From Streptomyces gilvus (GTDB lineage Bacteria > Actinomycetota > Actinomycetes > Streptomycetales > Streptomycetaceae), in NCBI RefSeq assembly GCF_022513565.1, contig NZ_JAKWBE010000017.1:1-64000 (forward strand): a stretch of DNA of 64,000 nucleotides, in the 5' to 3' direction. Below are positions 34,956 to 44,308 of the stretch, piece by piece (positions within the stretch are counted from its first letter, which is position 1; every line of letters begins with the position of its first letter). A program made the translations under genes and the position numbers. Under the pieces are notes generated by a model. That model was not told the DNA's origin. It was given only the letters and a program-made list of their open reading frames with translations, and did not search any database.

Positions 34956-35630
34956 GTGTGGGGGGTTTGCCGGGGGTGGGGGGGTGGGTTTGCGGCGGGG
35001 GAAGACCTCGCCCGGGGTGGGGATGGGGCGGGTCGGTTTCGGGGCGGCCGGAGTGGGCTTGGGGGCCGGCTTCTGCGCCGGCTTCTTCTCGGGCTTCCGC
35101 GCCGGGTCCTGGCCGGCGTCGGCGACCGGGGCGGCGGTCCTGGGGTCCGCGTGGGCCGAGAGGCCGCCGGGGAGGGCCGTCAGGCGCGTGCGGGAGGCCG
35201 GGACGGCCGCGGGGGCCGTGCGGGCCGTACCGCGCGCCAGACGGGCTCGTACGTCCTGTTCGGCGAGGACCTGGCAGCGGTCGAGGAGCAGCGCGGCGAC
35301 CGGATTGGCCCGCAGTGCGCGCAGGGCGGCCAGATCGTCGGGCTGCGGCCGGTAACCGGCGGCCAGCGCCTCCTCGAGGAGCGTGAGGTAGCCGGCGGCG
35401 GTTCCGGGCAGCGCGGCGCGGTAGCGGCCGAGATCGGCCACCAGGAAGGCCCGTAGCCTCGCCCCCTCGTGCATCGCCTCGTCGAGCGACTCGGCGAGCC
35501 GGAGACAGTCCTGGACGTCCTCGGCTGAGGCGGGGCGGGGATGGAGGGCGAGGGCGAGGGCGCGGCGGAGCACACGCAGCTCCTCCGCGCCGAACGCCAT
35601 GCCGCCGCGGGATCCGTATGGCGTGGGCAT
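34938..35630 (-). CDS. Conserved hypothetical protein, helical with Pro/Lys-rich tail
   Basis: 230 residues. The first 130 are helical (LRVLRRALALALHPRPASAEDVQDCLRL...) and carry no transmembrane segment. The C-terminal 80 residues are an extended Pro/Lys/Ala region (PEKKPAQKPAPKPTP). I recognise no domain. TATCGT lies 6 nt before ATG 35630 with no Shine-Dalgarno, so probably leaderless. Copies of its 3' end are repeated downstream. Confidence 0.75.
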   Translation of the reverse strand: MPTPYGSRGGMAFGAEELRVLRRALALALHPRPASAEDVQDCLRLAESLDEAMHEGARLRAFLVADLGRYRAALPGTAAGYLTLLEEALAAGYRPQPDDLAALRALRANPVAALLLDRCQVLAEQDVRARLARGTARTAPAAVPASRTRLTALPGGLSAHADPRTAAPVADAGQDPARKPEKKPAQKPAPKPTPAAPKPTRPIPTPGEVFPRRKPTPPPPANPPHQLTAV

Positions 35631-35718
35631 GCGGCGACGATACGCGCTAATCAGACAAACCCGACATAGGGGAGCGGTGTGGCGCGACCGGGCCACCCGG
35701 TTGCTCCCCCTGTGCGGC

Positions 35719-36516
35719 TCACATCCGGGACACGTTCCGCTCGTACACCAGCCGCAGCCCGACCAGCGTCAGCCAGGGCTCGTGCTCGTCGATGACCGAG
35801 GACTCCCCGAGCACCATCGGCGCCAGTCCGCCGGTCGCGATCACGGTCACGTCGTCCGGGTCGTCCGCGAGCTCCCGGGCCATCCGGCTGACGACCCCGT
35901 CGACCTGTCCGGCGAAGCCGTAGATGATGCCGGACTGCATCGCCTCGACCGTGTTCTTGCCGATCACGCTGCGGGGTCTGGCCACCTCGATCTTCCGCAG
36001 CTGCGCACCCCGCACGCCGAGCGCCTCGACGGAGATCTCGATACCGGGGGCGATCACGCCGCCGATGTACTCCCCCCGCGCGGAGACCGCGTCGAAGGTC
36101 GTGGCCGTACCGAAGTCGACGACGATCGCCGGTCCCCCGTACAGCTCGACGGCGGCGACCGCGTTGATGATGCGGTCGGCGCCGACCTCCTTGGGGTTGT
36201 CGGTGAGGATCGGCACCCCGGTCTTCACACCCGGCTCCACGAGCACGGCCGGCACGTCGCCGTAGTAGCGCCGGGTCACCTCGCGCAGCTCGTGCAGCAC
36301 GGAGGGGACGGTCGCGCAGATGGCGATGCCGTCGATGCCGTCGCCCAGTTCGTCGCCGAGCAGCGGGTGCATCCCCATCAGGCCCTGCAGCAGCACCGCC
36401 AGTTCGTCCGCCGTGCGGCGCGCGTCCGTGGAGATGCGCCAGTGCTCGACGATGTCCTCCCCGTCGAAGAGGCCCAGGACGGTGTGGGTGTTGCCCACGT
36501 CGATCGTCAGCAGCAT
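35719..36516 (-). CDS. coaX: Type III pantothenate kinase
   Basis: First committed step of coenzyme A synthesis. 265 residues of the ASKHA fold: MLLTIDVGNTHTVLGLF phosphate loop, GADRIINAVAA, and VDFGTATTFDAVSARGEYIGG. Length typical. It is the last gene of the overlapping DUF2520-panC-nadB-nadC-coaX run, 9 bp after nadC, so pantothenate made by PanC is used directly by a co-transcribed kinase. Confidence 0.95.
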   Translation of the reverse strand: MLLTIDVGNTHTVLGLFDGEDIVEHWRISTDARRTADELAVLLQGLMGMHPLLGDELGDGIDGIAICATVPSVLHELREVTRRYYGDVPAVLVEPGVKTGVPILTDNPKEVGADRIINAVAAVELYGGPAIVVDFGTATTFDAVSARGEYIGGVIAPGIEISVEALGVRGAQLRKIEVARPRSVIGKNTVEAMQSGIIYGFAGQVDGVVSRMARELADDPDDVTVIATGGLAPMVLGESSVIDEHEPWLTLVGLRLVYERNVSRM

Positions 36517-36525
36517 GGCCGGTAC

Positions 36526-37503
36526 CTACTCCGCCGCTCGCAGGTCGAGACCGATGTCGAGGATCGGCGAGGAGTGGGTGAGGGCGCCGACGGCGAGGTA
36601 GTCGACGCCGGTGTCCGCGTAGGCCTTGGCGTTGTCCAGGGTGAGCCGTCCGGAGGCCTCCAGCGCGGCGCGGCCGTGCACGATCGCGACGGCCTCCTCG
36701 CACTCGCCGGGCGTGAAGTTGTCCAGCAGGATCAGGTCGGCGCCCGCGTCGACGACCTCGCGCAGCTGGTGCAGGGTGTCGACCTCGACCTCGATCGGCA
36801 CGTCCGGGAAGGCCTCCCGTACGGCCTTGAAGGCCTGCCCGACCCCGCCGGCGGCGACCACGTGGTTGTCCTTGACGAGGGCCGCGTCCGACAGCGACAT
36901 CCGGTGGTTGACGCCCCCGCCGCAGCGGACGGCGAACTTCTCCAGCGAGCGGAGCCCCGGAGTCGTCTTGCGGGTGTCGCGGACCTTGGTCCTCGTACCG
37001 TCCAGTACGTCCGCCCACGCGCGCGTGGCGGTCGCGATGCCGGACAGCCGGCACAGGAGGTTCAGCGCGCTGCGCTCGCCGGTGAGCAGGTCACGCGTGC
37101 GCGTGGTGACCGACAGCAGCTTCTGCCCGGCCTCCACGCGGTCGCCGTCCTCGACGTGCCGCTCGACCTCGAACTCGTCCGTGCACACCACGGAGAGCAC
37201 CGCCTCGGCGACCCTGAGGCCCGCCACGACACCCGCCTCGCGCGCGGTGAAGTCGCCGGTGGCGACGGCGTCCTCGGGGATGGTCGCCACCGTGGTCACG
37301 TCCACGCCGTGGTCGAGGTCCTCCTGGATGGCGACGTTGGCGATGTCCTCGACCTCCACGGGGTCGAGTCCGGCGTCGGCCAGGAGCTGGGCGAGCGCGG
37401 GGTCGAGGCCGCACTCCAGGTATTCGGCGTCGGTGTCGGCGCCGCAGGCACAGCCGTCGCCGCAGCCGCCGTTCGACACGAGGGGGAGGTCGGGGGTGCT
37501 CAC
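36526..37503 (-). CDS. nadC: Nicotinate-nucleotide pyrophosphorylase (quinolinate PRTase)
   Basis: Converts quinolinate and PRPP to nicotinate mononucleotide. 325 residues: RDTRKTTPGLRSLEKFAVR and GGGVNHRMSLSDAALVKDNH are diagnostic, followed by EVEVDTL and LLDNFTPGE. There is an unusual Cys-rich N-terminal tail (GGCGDGCACG). GTG 37503 is preferred, 11 nt after AGGAG; GTG 37512 overlaps the nadB stop by 4 bp but is only 2 nt from that site. Confidence 0.94.
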   Translation of the reverse strand: MSTPDLPLVSNGGCGDGCACGADTDAEYLECGLDPALAQLLADAGLDPVEVEDIANVAIQEDLDHGVDVTTVATIPEDAVATGDFTAREAGVVAGLRVAEAVLSVVCTDEFEVERHVEDGDRVEAGQKLLSVTTRTRDLLTGERSALNLLCRLSGIATATRAWADVLDGTRTKVRDTRKTTPGLRSLEKFAVRCGGGVNHRMSLSDAALVKDNHVVAAGGVGQAFKAVREAFPDVPIEVEVDTLHQLREVVDAGADLILLDNFTPGECEEAVAIVHGRAALEASGRLTLDNAKAYADTGVDYLAVGALTHSSPILDIGLDLRAAE

Positions 37504-37508
37504 TTCTG

Positions 37509-39233
37509 TCACTGCTCCTGGAGGCGCTGCTGTGGCTGCTGGGTCGGGGGGAAGTCTGCGGTATCGGTGGTGTGCACGGCGAGTGTGCGGTCCGGATTCA
37601 GCCGTACGACGATGTGCCGGCGCCATGCCGTGTCGTCGCGGTCGGCGTGGTCCTCGCGCCAGTGGCAGCCGCGCGTCTCCTCGCGCAGGCGGGCCGCGGC
37701 GACCAGGACGCGGGCGACGCACAGGAGGTTGGTGGCCTCCCAGGTGTCGACGCCGGGCTCGGCGGTCTTGCCGTTCTCGTCAAGGGCGTCGCGGGCTTCG
37801 GTGTGCAGCTGCTGGAGCTGGTCGGCGGCCTTGGCGAGGGAGTCGGCCGAGCGCAGGACGCCCGCGCCGTCGGTCATGATCCGCTGGATCGCGAACCGGG
37901 CCTCCGGGGCGAGGAGCGGGTGCGCGGGCTTCTCCGGGCGGTCGACGGGTTCGGGCACGCGCGCGTGGAGGCCGTCGTCCGCGTGGGCCGCCGCGATGTC
38001 GGCGGCGATGCGCTCGGCGTAGACGAGGCCTTCCAGGAGGGAGTTGGAGGCGAGCCGGTTGGCGCCGTGCACGCCGGTGCAGGCGACCTCGCCGCACGCG
38101 TACAGACCCGGGACGGTCGTACGGCCCCGGGAGTCGGTGCGCACGCCGCCGGAGGCGTAGTGGGCGGCCGGGGCGATCGGGATGGGGTCGGTGACCGGGT
38201 CGATGCCGTGGGCGCGACAGGCGGCGAGGATGGTCGGGAAGCGGTGCTCCCACATGTCGGCGCCGAAGTGCCGGGCGTCGAGGAACATGTGCTCGGCGTC
38301 CCGCTCCTGCATACGGCGCATGATGCCCTTGGCGACGATGTCCCGGGGCGCGAGCTCGGCCAGTTCGTGCTGCCCCACCATGAAGCGCACCCCGTCGGCG
38401 TCGACCAGGTGCGCGCCCTCGCCGCGCACGGCCTCGGAGACCAGGGGCTGCTGGCCCTCGGCGTCCGGGCCGAGGAACAGCACGGTCGGGTGGAACTGCA
38501 CGAACTCCAGGTCGCTGACCTCGGCGCCCGCGCGCAGGGCGAGCGCCACGCCGTCGCCGGTGGAGACCGACGGGTTGGTGGTCGCCGAGAAGACCTGGCC
38601 CATGCCGCCGGTCGCGAGCACGACCGCGGGGGCGTGCACGGCGCCCACGCCGTCGTGCTGGCCCTCGCCCATCACGTGCAGGCTCACGCCCGCCGTACGG
38701 CCGTCGGCGTCCGTCAGCAGGTCCAGCACGAGCGCGTTCTCGATCGTGCGCAGCCCACGCGCGCGTACCGCCTCGACGAGCGCCCGGGAGATCTCCGCGC
38801 CGGTCGCGTCTCCGCCGGCGTGCGCGATACGGCGGCGGTGGTGACCGCCCTCGCGTGTCAGCGCCAGGTCGCCGGCCTCGGACTCGTCGAAGTGCGCGCC
38901 GGTCGCGATGAGACGGCGTACGGCGTCGGGGCCCTCCGTGACGAGGATCCGTACGGCCTCCTCGTCGCACAGGCCCGCGCCGGCCACCAGGGTGTCGTCC
39001 AGGTGCTGTTCGGGGGTGTCGCCCTCGCCGAGGGCCGCGGCGACGCCGCCCTGCGCCCAGCGGGTGGAGCCGTCGTCGAGACGGGCCTTGGTGACGACGA
39101 CCGTGTTCAGGCCGGCGGCCTCGCAGCGCAGGGCCGCGGTCAGGCCGGCGACCCCGGAGCCGACGACCACCACGTCGGCGGAGATGGCCCAGCCCGGTGC
39201 GGGCGCGTGCAGTCGTATGCCTGTGCTGGTCAC
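37509..39233 (-). CDS. nadB: L-aspartate oxidase
   Basis: FAD enzyme that makes iminoaspartate for quinolinate synthesis. 574 residues: ADVVVVGSGVAGLTAALRC binds FAD, TREGGHHRRRIAHAGGDATG holds substrate-binding Arg/His, and GLYACGEVACTGVHGANRLA is the family signature. GTG 39233 overlaps the panC stop by 4 bp. Quinolinate synthase nadA is not in the window. The C-terminal tail is Gln/Pro-rich. Confidence 0.94.
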   Translation of the reverse strand: MTSTGIRLHAPAPGWAISADVVVVGSGVAGLTAALRCEAAGLNTVVVTKARLDDGSTRWAQGGVAAALGEGDTPEQHLDDTLVAGAGLCDEEAVRILVTEGPDAVRRLIATGAHFDESEAGDLALTREGGHHRRRIAHAGGDATGAEISRALVEAVRARGLRTIENALVLDLLTDADGRTAGVSLHVMGEGQHDGVGAVHAPAVVLATGGMGQVFSATTNPSVSTGDGVALALRAGAEVSDLEFVQFHPTVLFLGPDAEGQQPLVSEAVRGEGAHLVDADGVRFMVGQHELAELAPRDIVAKGIMRRMQERDAEHMFLDARHFGADMWEHRFPTILAACRAHGIDPVTDPIPIAPAAHYASGGVRTDSRGRTTVPGLYACGEVACTGVHGANRLASNSLLEGLVYAERIAADIAAAHADDGLHARVPEPVDRPEKPAHPLLAPEARFAIQRIMTDGAGVLRSADSLAKAADQLQQLHTEARDALDENGKTAEPGVDTWEATNLLCVARVLVAAARLREETRGCHWREDHADRDDTAWRRHIVVRLNPDRTLAVHTTDTADFPPTQQPQQRLQEQ

Positions 39234-40282
39234 GAGGCGGCTCCGAAGGTTTTCCCGAAGGTGAGAGGGAGGTTGTCGATCAGCCGGGTCGTCCCGACCC
39301 GGGCGGCGACGGCGAGGACGGCCTCGCCGGTGAAGTCGTCCCCGATCTCGGTGAAGTCGGCGGGGTCGACGAGGGCGAGGTAGTCCAGTTCGAGCGGCGG
39401 CGACAGACGCGCGGCGTCGTCGAGGACCAGCCGGGCGGCCGCGCGGACGGCGGACGGGGCGCCGTAGGAGGTGCCCCGCGCGGCGTCCGCACCCGGGGCG
39501 GTGGCGGAGGACGGGAGGGACTTCGCGACGGCGTGCGCGTCGGCCGCGGCGCGGGACTCCCCTATGGCGCTGAGGGCTTCGGCACGCGCGTGCGTGGCGG
39601 GCACCTCGCGTGCGCGGGCGCGCAGCGCCTCCTGCGCCGCGTGCCGGTCGCGGCCCGCGAACAGCGCGCGGGACAGCGTGAGCGCCGTGCGCCGCTCGGC
39701 GGGCGACAGGTAGCGGTTGCGGCTGGACAGGGCGAGGCCGTCCTCCTCGCGCACCGTGGGCACGCCGACGATCTCGACGCCGAAGTTCAGGTCGCGCACC
39801 ATGCGGCGGATCAGGGCGAGCTGCTGGGCGTCCTTCTGGCCGTACAGGGCGACGTCGGGGCGGGTGAGGTGCAGCAGCTTGGCGACGACGGTGAGCATGC
39901 CGTCGAAGTGGCCGGGGCGGGAGGCGCCCTCCAGGCGCTCCCCCATGGGGCCCGCGCTGATCCGCACCTGGGGCTCGCCGCCCGGGTAGACCTCGTCCAC
40001 GGCGGGGGCGAACACTACGTCCGCGCCGGACTGTCCGGCGAGCTTCACGTCGGCGTCCAGGGTGCGCGGATAGCGGTCGAGGTCCTCGCCCTTGCCGAAC
40101 TGCAGCGGGTTGACGAAGACGGTGACGACGACCTCGCCGTCCGTCCCGGCGATCTCGCGCGCGGTGCGGATCAGGGTGGCGTGGCCCTCGTGCAGGGCGC
40201 CCATGGTCATCACGACGACGCGGCGTCCGGCACGCGCGCGTGCGTGGAGTTCGGCCGCGGTGCTCAGCAGGGTGGTGGTCAT
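39230..40282 (-). CDS. panC: Pantoate--beta-alanine ligase
   Basis: Makes pantothenate from pantoate, beta-alanine and ATP. 350 residues, somewhat longer than the usual 280. MTMGALHEGHATLIR contains the HxGH motif, YGQKDAQQLALI and PTVREEDGLALSSRNRYLS are the ligase signatures. A roughly 60-residue Ala-rich insertion (about 225-285) accounts for the extra length. It overlaps both neighbours by 4 bp. Confidence 0.93.
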   Translation of the reverse strand: MTTTLLSTAAELHARARAGRRVVVMTMGALHEGHATLIRTAREIAGTDGEVVVTVFVNPLQFGKGEDLDRYPRTLDADVKLAGQSGADVVFAPAVDEVYPGGEPQVRISAGPMGERLEGASRPGHFDGMLTVVAKLLHLTRPDVALYGQKDAQQLALIRRMVRDLNFGVEIVGVPTVREEDGLALSSRNRYLSPAERRTALTLSRALFAGRDRHAAQEALRARAREVPATHARAEALSAIGESRAAADAHAVAKSLPSSATAPGADAARGTSYGAPSAVRAAARLVLDDAARLSPPLELDYLALVDPADFTEIGDDFTGEAVLAVAARVGTTRLIDNLPLTFGKTFGAAS

Positions 40283-41208
40283 CGGGCCTCTCCCTCGGCG
40301 CCGTTGGTCCCGTCGGCGAGTACACCGAGGAGGTCCTCGGCGAGTTCCGGCTTCAGCAGCCCGTGGGCGAGCGCCCGGTCGGCGGTCGCGCGGGCCATCG
40401 CCAGGTAGCCGGCGACGGCCTGCGGGGCGTGCCGGCGCAGCTCCTCGACGTGCGCGGCGACCGTGCCCGCGTCCCCGCGCGCGACCGGGCCGGTCAGGGC
40501 CGCGTCACCGGAGCGCAGGGCGTTGTCGAGGGCGGCGCCGAGCAGCGGGCCGAGCATCCGGTCGGGCGCCTCGACACCGGCCGCGCGCAGCAGCTCCATC
40601 GACTGGGCGACCAGCGTGACCAGGTGGTTGGCGCCCAGCGCGAGGGCCGCGTGGTAGAGCGGGCGCATCTCCTCGGCGATCCACTCCGGCTCGCCGCCCA
40701 TCTCGATCACCAGGGCCTCGGCGGCCAGCCGCAGCTCGTCGGGCGCGGTGACCCCGAAGGAGCAGCCGGCCAGCCGCTGGACGTCCACGGGCGTGCCGGT
40801 GAAGGTCATGGCGGGGTGCAGGGCCAGCGGAAGCGCGCCCGCGCGCAGGGCGGGATCGAGGACCTTGGCGCCGTACCGCCCGGAGGTGTGCACGAGCAGC
40901 TGGCCCGGTCGTACGGCCCCGGTCTCGGCGAGACCCTCGACCAGTCCGGGCAGGGTGTCGTCCGGGACCGTGAGCAGGACCAGGTCGGCGCGCTCCAGCA
41001 CCTCGGCGGGCGGGACGAGCGGCACGTCGGGGAGCAGCTGCGCGGCCCGCCTGCGGGAGGCGGTGGAGACCCCGGAGACGGCCACCGGGCGGTGCCCGGC
41101 GAGCTGGAGGGACGCGGCCAGCGCGGGGCCCACACGGCCGGCGCCGACGACGCCGACGGTGAGCCGCGCGGGGCGGTCCCTGGGGTCTGGCTGTTGGCTT
41201 GTACTCAC
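40279..41208 (-). CDS. Rossmann-like DUF2520 protein, candidate ketopantoate reductase
   Basis: 309 residues: N-terminal NAD(P)-binding fold (VGVVGAGRVGPALAASLQLAG) and a C-terminal helical dimer domain (MRPLYHAALALGANHLVTLV) like 6-phosphogluconate-dehydrogenase relatives. It is the first gene of the panC-nadB-nadC-coaX run and overlaps panC by 4 bp. The fold and position fit the reduction of ketopantoate to pantoate; this is an inference from context. GTG 41208 lacks an obvious Shine-Dalgarno. Confidence 0.8.
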   Translation of the reverse strand: MSTSQQPDPRDRPARLTVGVVGAGRVGPALAASLQLAGHRPVAVSGVSTASRRRAAQLLPDVPLVPPAEVLERADLVLLTVPDDTLPGLVEGLAETGAVRPGQLLVHTSGRYGAKVLDPALRAGALPLALHPAMTFTGTPVDVQRLAGCSFGVTAPDELRLAAEALVIEMGGEPEWIAEEMRPLYHAALALGANHLVTLVAQSMELLRAAGVEAPDRMLGPLLGAALDNALRSGDAALTGPVARGDAGTVAAHVEELRRHAPQAVAGYLAMARATADRALAHGLLKPELAEDLLGVLADGTNGAEGEAR

Positions 41209-41394
41209 GCGACGGTGGCCTTCCCGTTCCAGTCCGCTCCGGGTACCGGACGATTTCTCGTCATGTTAACGCTATCCGTCCGAGGGGCGGCCGGTCGTCC
41301 ACAGGCTGTGGGTTACCGCACACCGCGCCCGTCCCGGCGAGGGCCCGTGGAAATCCGGGTGCCGCGCGGATTCCGGGCGGGCATGATCCCGGCC

Positions 41395-42594
41395 ATGAGC
41401 GATGCGGCGGAGCAGACGGAACGTCCGGAGGAGCCGGTGACCGACGAGGAGCGGCGCAGGCGCCGGCGCGAACGGCGCATCAGCGCGTACCGGGGCGCCA
41501 AGCATGTGCTCGCGCGCCCCGGATTCCTGGGCACGCTCCGCGAGCGTCTGGCGCTGCTGGACGGCCTCGACGACGTCTACGACCTGGACGAGCCGGCGGA
41601 CATCTACGGCGACGGGGTCGTCGAGGCCCTGGAGCGGAAGGTCGCCGAACTGCTCGGCACCGAGGCCGCCGCGTTCTTCCCGACGGGCACGATGGCCCAG
41701 CAGGTGGCCCTGCGCTGCTGGGCGGGCCGCACCGGCAACCCCGCCGTCGCCCTGCACGCCCTCGCCCACCCCGAGGTGCACGAGCGGGACGCGTTCAGCC
41801 AGGTCAGCGGTCTGCGTCCGGTCCGCGTGACGAGCGAGCCCCGGCTGCCGAGAGCCGACGAGGTACGCGAGCTCGCGGAGCCCTTCGGCACGCTGATGCT
41901 CGAACTGCCCCTCAGGGACGCCGGTTTCGTGCTGCCCTCCTGGGAGGAGCTCACCGAGGTGGTGGAGGCGGCGCGCGAGCGCGACGCGGTGGTGCACTTC
42001 GACGGCGCGCGCCTGTGGGAGTCCACCGTCCACTTCGGCCGCCCCCTGGACGAGATCGCGGGCCTGGCGGACAGCGTCTACGTGTCGTTCTACAAGTCCC
42101 TCGGCGGCCTCGGCGGAGCCGCGCTCGCCGGTCCGAGGACGCTGACCGACGAGGCGAAGATCTGGCGCCACCGGTACGGCGGCCAGGTCTTCCAGCAGTT
42201 CCCGACGGCCCTGTCCGCGCTCGCCGGCCTGGAGCGGGAACTTCCCCGGCTGCCCGATTACGTCGCCCACGCGCGCGTGGTGGCCGAGGCGCTGCGCGAG
42301 GGTTTCGCGGCGGCCGGGGTGCCGTGGGCGCGCGTCCACCCGGAACGGCCGCACACGCACGACTTCCAGGTCTGGCTGCCCTACGACGTCGACGTCGTCT
42401 CGGAGGCGGCGATCCGGCAGGGCGAGGAGACGGGCACGCTGCTGTTCGCCGACTCCTGGGACGAGAAGGGCCCGGGCCTGTCGGTCACCGAGGTCGGGGT
42501 ACGCGCCGCCGGCCTGGAGTGGACGACCGACGACGTGAAGGCAGCCGTCGGGGAATTCACCGCCCGCCTGCCCGGTCCACCCGGGGCACCGTGA
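41395..42594 (+). CDS. PLP-dependent threonine aldolase / beta-eliminating lyase family
   Basis: 399 residues, fold type I PLP enzyme. FFPTGTMAQQVAL is the cofactor phosphate region, VVHFDGARLWES has the Asp that pairs with the PLP nitrogen, and SFYKSLGGLGGA carries the Schiff-base Lys. The long Arg-rich start (RRRRRRERR) is unusual. Substrate is probably L-threonine or a related beta-hydroxy amino acid. CATGAT 7 nt before ATG 41395 suggests a leaderless mRNA. Its 3' end is amplified in the downstream array. Confidence 0.85.
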   Translation: MSDAAEQTERPEEPVTDEERRRRRRERRISAYRGAKHVLARPGFLGTLRERLALLDGLDDVYDLDEPADIYGDGVVEALERKVAELLGTEAAAFFPTGTMAQQVALRCWAGRTGNPAVALHALAHPEVHERDAFSQVSGLRPVRVTSEPRLPRADEVRELAEPFGTLMLELPLRDAGFVLPSWEELTEVVEAARERDAVVHFDGARLWESTVHFGRPLDEIAGLADSVYVSFYKSLGGLGGAALAGPRTLTDEAKIWRHRYGGQVFQQFPTALSALAGLERELPRLPDYVAHARVVAEALREGFAAAGVPWARVHPERPHTHDFQVWLPYDVDVVSEAAIRQGEETGTLLFADSWDEKGPGLSVTEVGVRAAGLEWTTDDVKAAVGEFTARLPGPPGAP

Positions 42595-42607
42595 CGGGCC
42601 CCCGACT

Positions 42608-43145
42608 GACGTGAAGGCAGCCGTCGCGGAATTCACCGCCCGCCTACCCGGGACGCCGGGGCACAGCGACGGACCCCCGACTGACGGAAAGGCTGCCGTC
42701 GCGGAGTCCACCGCCCCCTGCCCGGGACGCCAGGGCACCGTGACGGCTCTCGACTCTCGTGACGGCAGCCGTCGCGGAGTTCGCCGCCCGCCTACCCGGA
42801 GCGCCCAGGGCACAGCGACGGACCCCCGACCGACGGAAAGGCAGCCGTCGCGGAGTCCACCGCCCCCTGCCCGGGACGCCAGGGCACCGTGACAGGCCAC
42901 GATTGACGTGAGCGACCGACGGAAAGGCAGCCGTCGCGGAGTCCACCGCCCCCTGCCCGGGACGCCGGGGCACGGTGACGGCTCTCGACTCTCGTGACGG
43001 CAGCCGTTGCGGAGTTCGCCGCCTGTCTATGCGGGGCGCCTGGGGCGCAGTAACGAGCCCTCCGCTGTCGTGACGGCGGCTGGCGCGGAGTGCGTCGCTG
43101 TCTGCCAGGGGCCCAGTGTCCCGGGGCGGGCCCTCGATTGACGGG
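42608..43145 (+). repeat. Array of seven decayed copies of the aldolase 3' end
   Basis: Seven units begin at 42608, 42683, 42761, 42832, 42918, 42996 and 43072 (periods 71-86 bp). Each resembles the last 20 codons, the stop context GGCACCGTGACGG and the 3' flank of the aldolase gene, whose own copy begins at 42532. Identity falls with distance from the gene. Many units contain the dyad GACGG(C)...GCCGTC. The 600-bp gap holds no supported gene. Confidence 0.9.
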
Positions 43146-43195
43146 CGTCGTCAATCGGCGACGGCCTTGTCAGTGGTGGGGTGCACCATGAGGGC

Positions 43196-44299
43196 ATGAG
43201 CGTGCGGATCGACATCGCGGGGCTGCGGCCGGAGAGGGTCGCCGTCGTGCCCTCCCCGTTGGCCGAGCTCGGCATGGCGCTGCACACGCTGTCCGAGCCG
43301 GGCCACCACCCGGGCCTGCAGGGCTGGGTGACGGGCGTCACGGCCGGCCTGGATCCGCATCTGGCCGACCGGATGTGCGAGGCGGACTTCCTGTGGACGA
43401 CGACGTTCTCGGACCTGTTCCTGCCGTACGCGGGCATCCCCGGCGGTACCGCCCTGCCCGGGCCCACGCTCGCCGAGGAACTGGACCTGCTGGACAAGCT
43501 CACGGACGAGCAGTTCGTCGACGCCGCGCTGGAGTTCAGCTGCGCGACGTCCTACGGCGTCGGGCCCGGCTGGCTCGTCGACGCCGAGCTGGCCCGGCGC
43601 GCCCTGGAGCTGGCCGCCGCGCGGGGTCCGCGCCAGCAGCGGTTCACCGAGCTGCTGCTGTCCGACCCGCCCGGAATCAGGGCCTGGTTGCGTCAGTTCC
43701 TCGAGGACTGCGACGAGGCGTTCTTCGCCGAGACCTGGTCCCGGCTGCGCCACCAGCTCACCGCGGACGCCCGCCACAAGACCGACCTGCTGCGCCGCAA
43801 GGGCCTCGCGGAGGCGCTGACCGCCGTGTCGCCGGCCGTCACGCTCGACGAGGGCGGCGAGCGGATCACGGTCGACAAGCTGAGCGTGGGGCGCACGGCC
43901 ACCGAGGACGGCACCCTGCTGCTCGTCCCGACCTGCCTCGGCCGGCCCCATCTGTCCGTCCTGTACCGGCCCGGCTGGCAGCCGGTGCTGCACTACCCGG
44001 TCGGCTCCCCGGAGCTCGCCGCCCCGCCCTCGGTCGAGCAGCTCGCCCTGCGGATGACCGCACTGTCCCACCCCGTACGGATGCGGATCTGCCGCTATCT
44101 GGCCCGCAGCGCCTACACCACCAGCGAGCTGGCCCAGGCGCACGGCATGACGGCCCCGGAGATATCCCGTCACCTGGGCGTGCTGAAGAAGGCGGGTCTG
44201 ATCACCACGCGCCGCCGGGGCCGTTATGTGCAGCACCAGTTGGACATAGCGGTCGTGGCCCGGCTGGGCAGCGACTTCCTGGAGGGCGTCCTGCGCTGA
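43196..44299 (+). CDS. ArsR-like winged-helix regulator with large N-terminal domain
   Basis: 367 residues. The C-terminal 90 residues are an ArsR/HTH_5 winged helix (ALSHPVRMRICRYLARSAYTT, MTAPEISRHLGVLKKAGLI). The N-terminal 260 residues match the Streptomyces DUF5937-type companion domain in style (IDIAGLRPERVAVVPSPLAELG). No metal-binding Cys motif is visible. CACCAT 6 nt before ATG 43196, without Shine-Dalgarno, suggests a leaderless mRNA. Target unknown. Confidence 0.82.
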   Translation: MSVRIDIAGLRPERVAVVPSPLAELGMALHTLSEPGHHPGLQGWVTGVTAGLDPHLADRMCEADFLWTTTFSDLFLPYAGIPGGTALPGPTLAEELDLLDKLTDEQFVDAALEFSCATSYGVGPGWLVDAELARRALELAAARGPRQQRFTELLLSDPPGIRAWLRQFLEDCDEAFFAETWSRLRHQLTADARHKTDLLRRKGLAEALTAVSPAVTLDEGGERITVDKLSVGRTATEDGTLLLVPTCLGRPHLSVLYRPGWQPVLHYPVGSPELAAPPSVEQLALRMTALSHPVRMRICRYLARSAYTTSELAQAHGMTAPEISRHLGVLKKAGLITTRRRGRYVQHQLDIAVVARLGSDFLEGVLR

Positions 44300-44308
44300 G
44301 CGGCCGGC

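Noticed and set aside
41272..42900. Very long minus-strand reading frames through the aldolase gene and its repeat array (over 500 codons)
   Set aside because: They mirror the strongly biased plus-strand gene and have no start signal; high GC leaves antisense frames open by chance.
42608..43145. CRISPR array
   Set aside because: No constant repeat with unique equal-length spacers and no cas genes; the units are decayed copies of one gene end.
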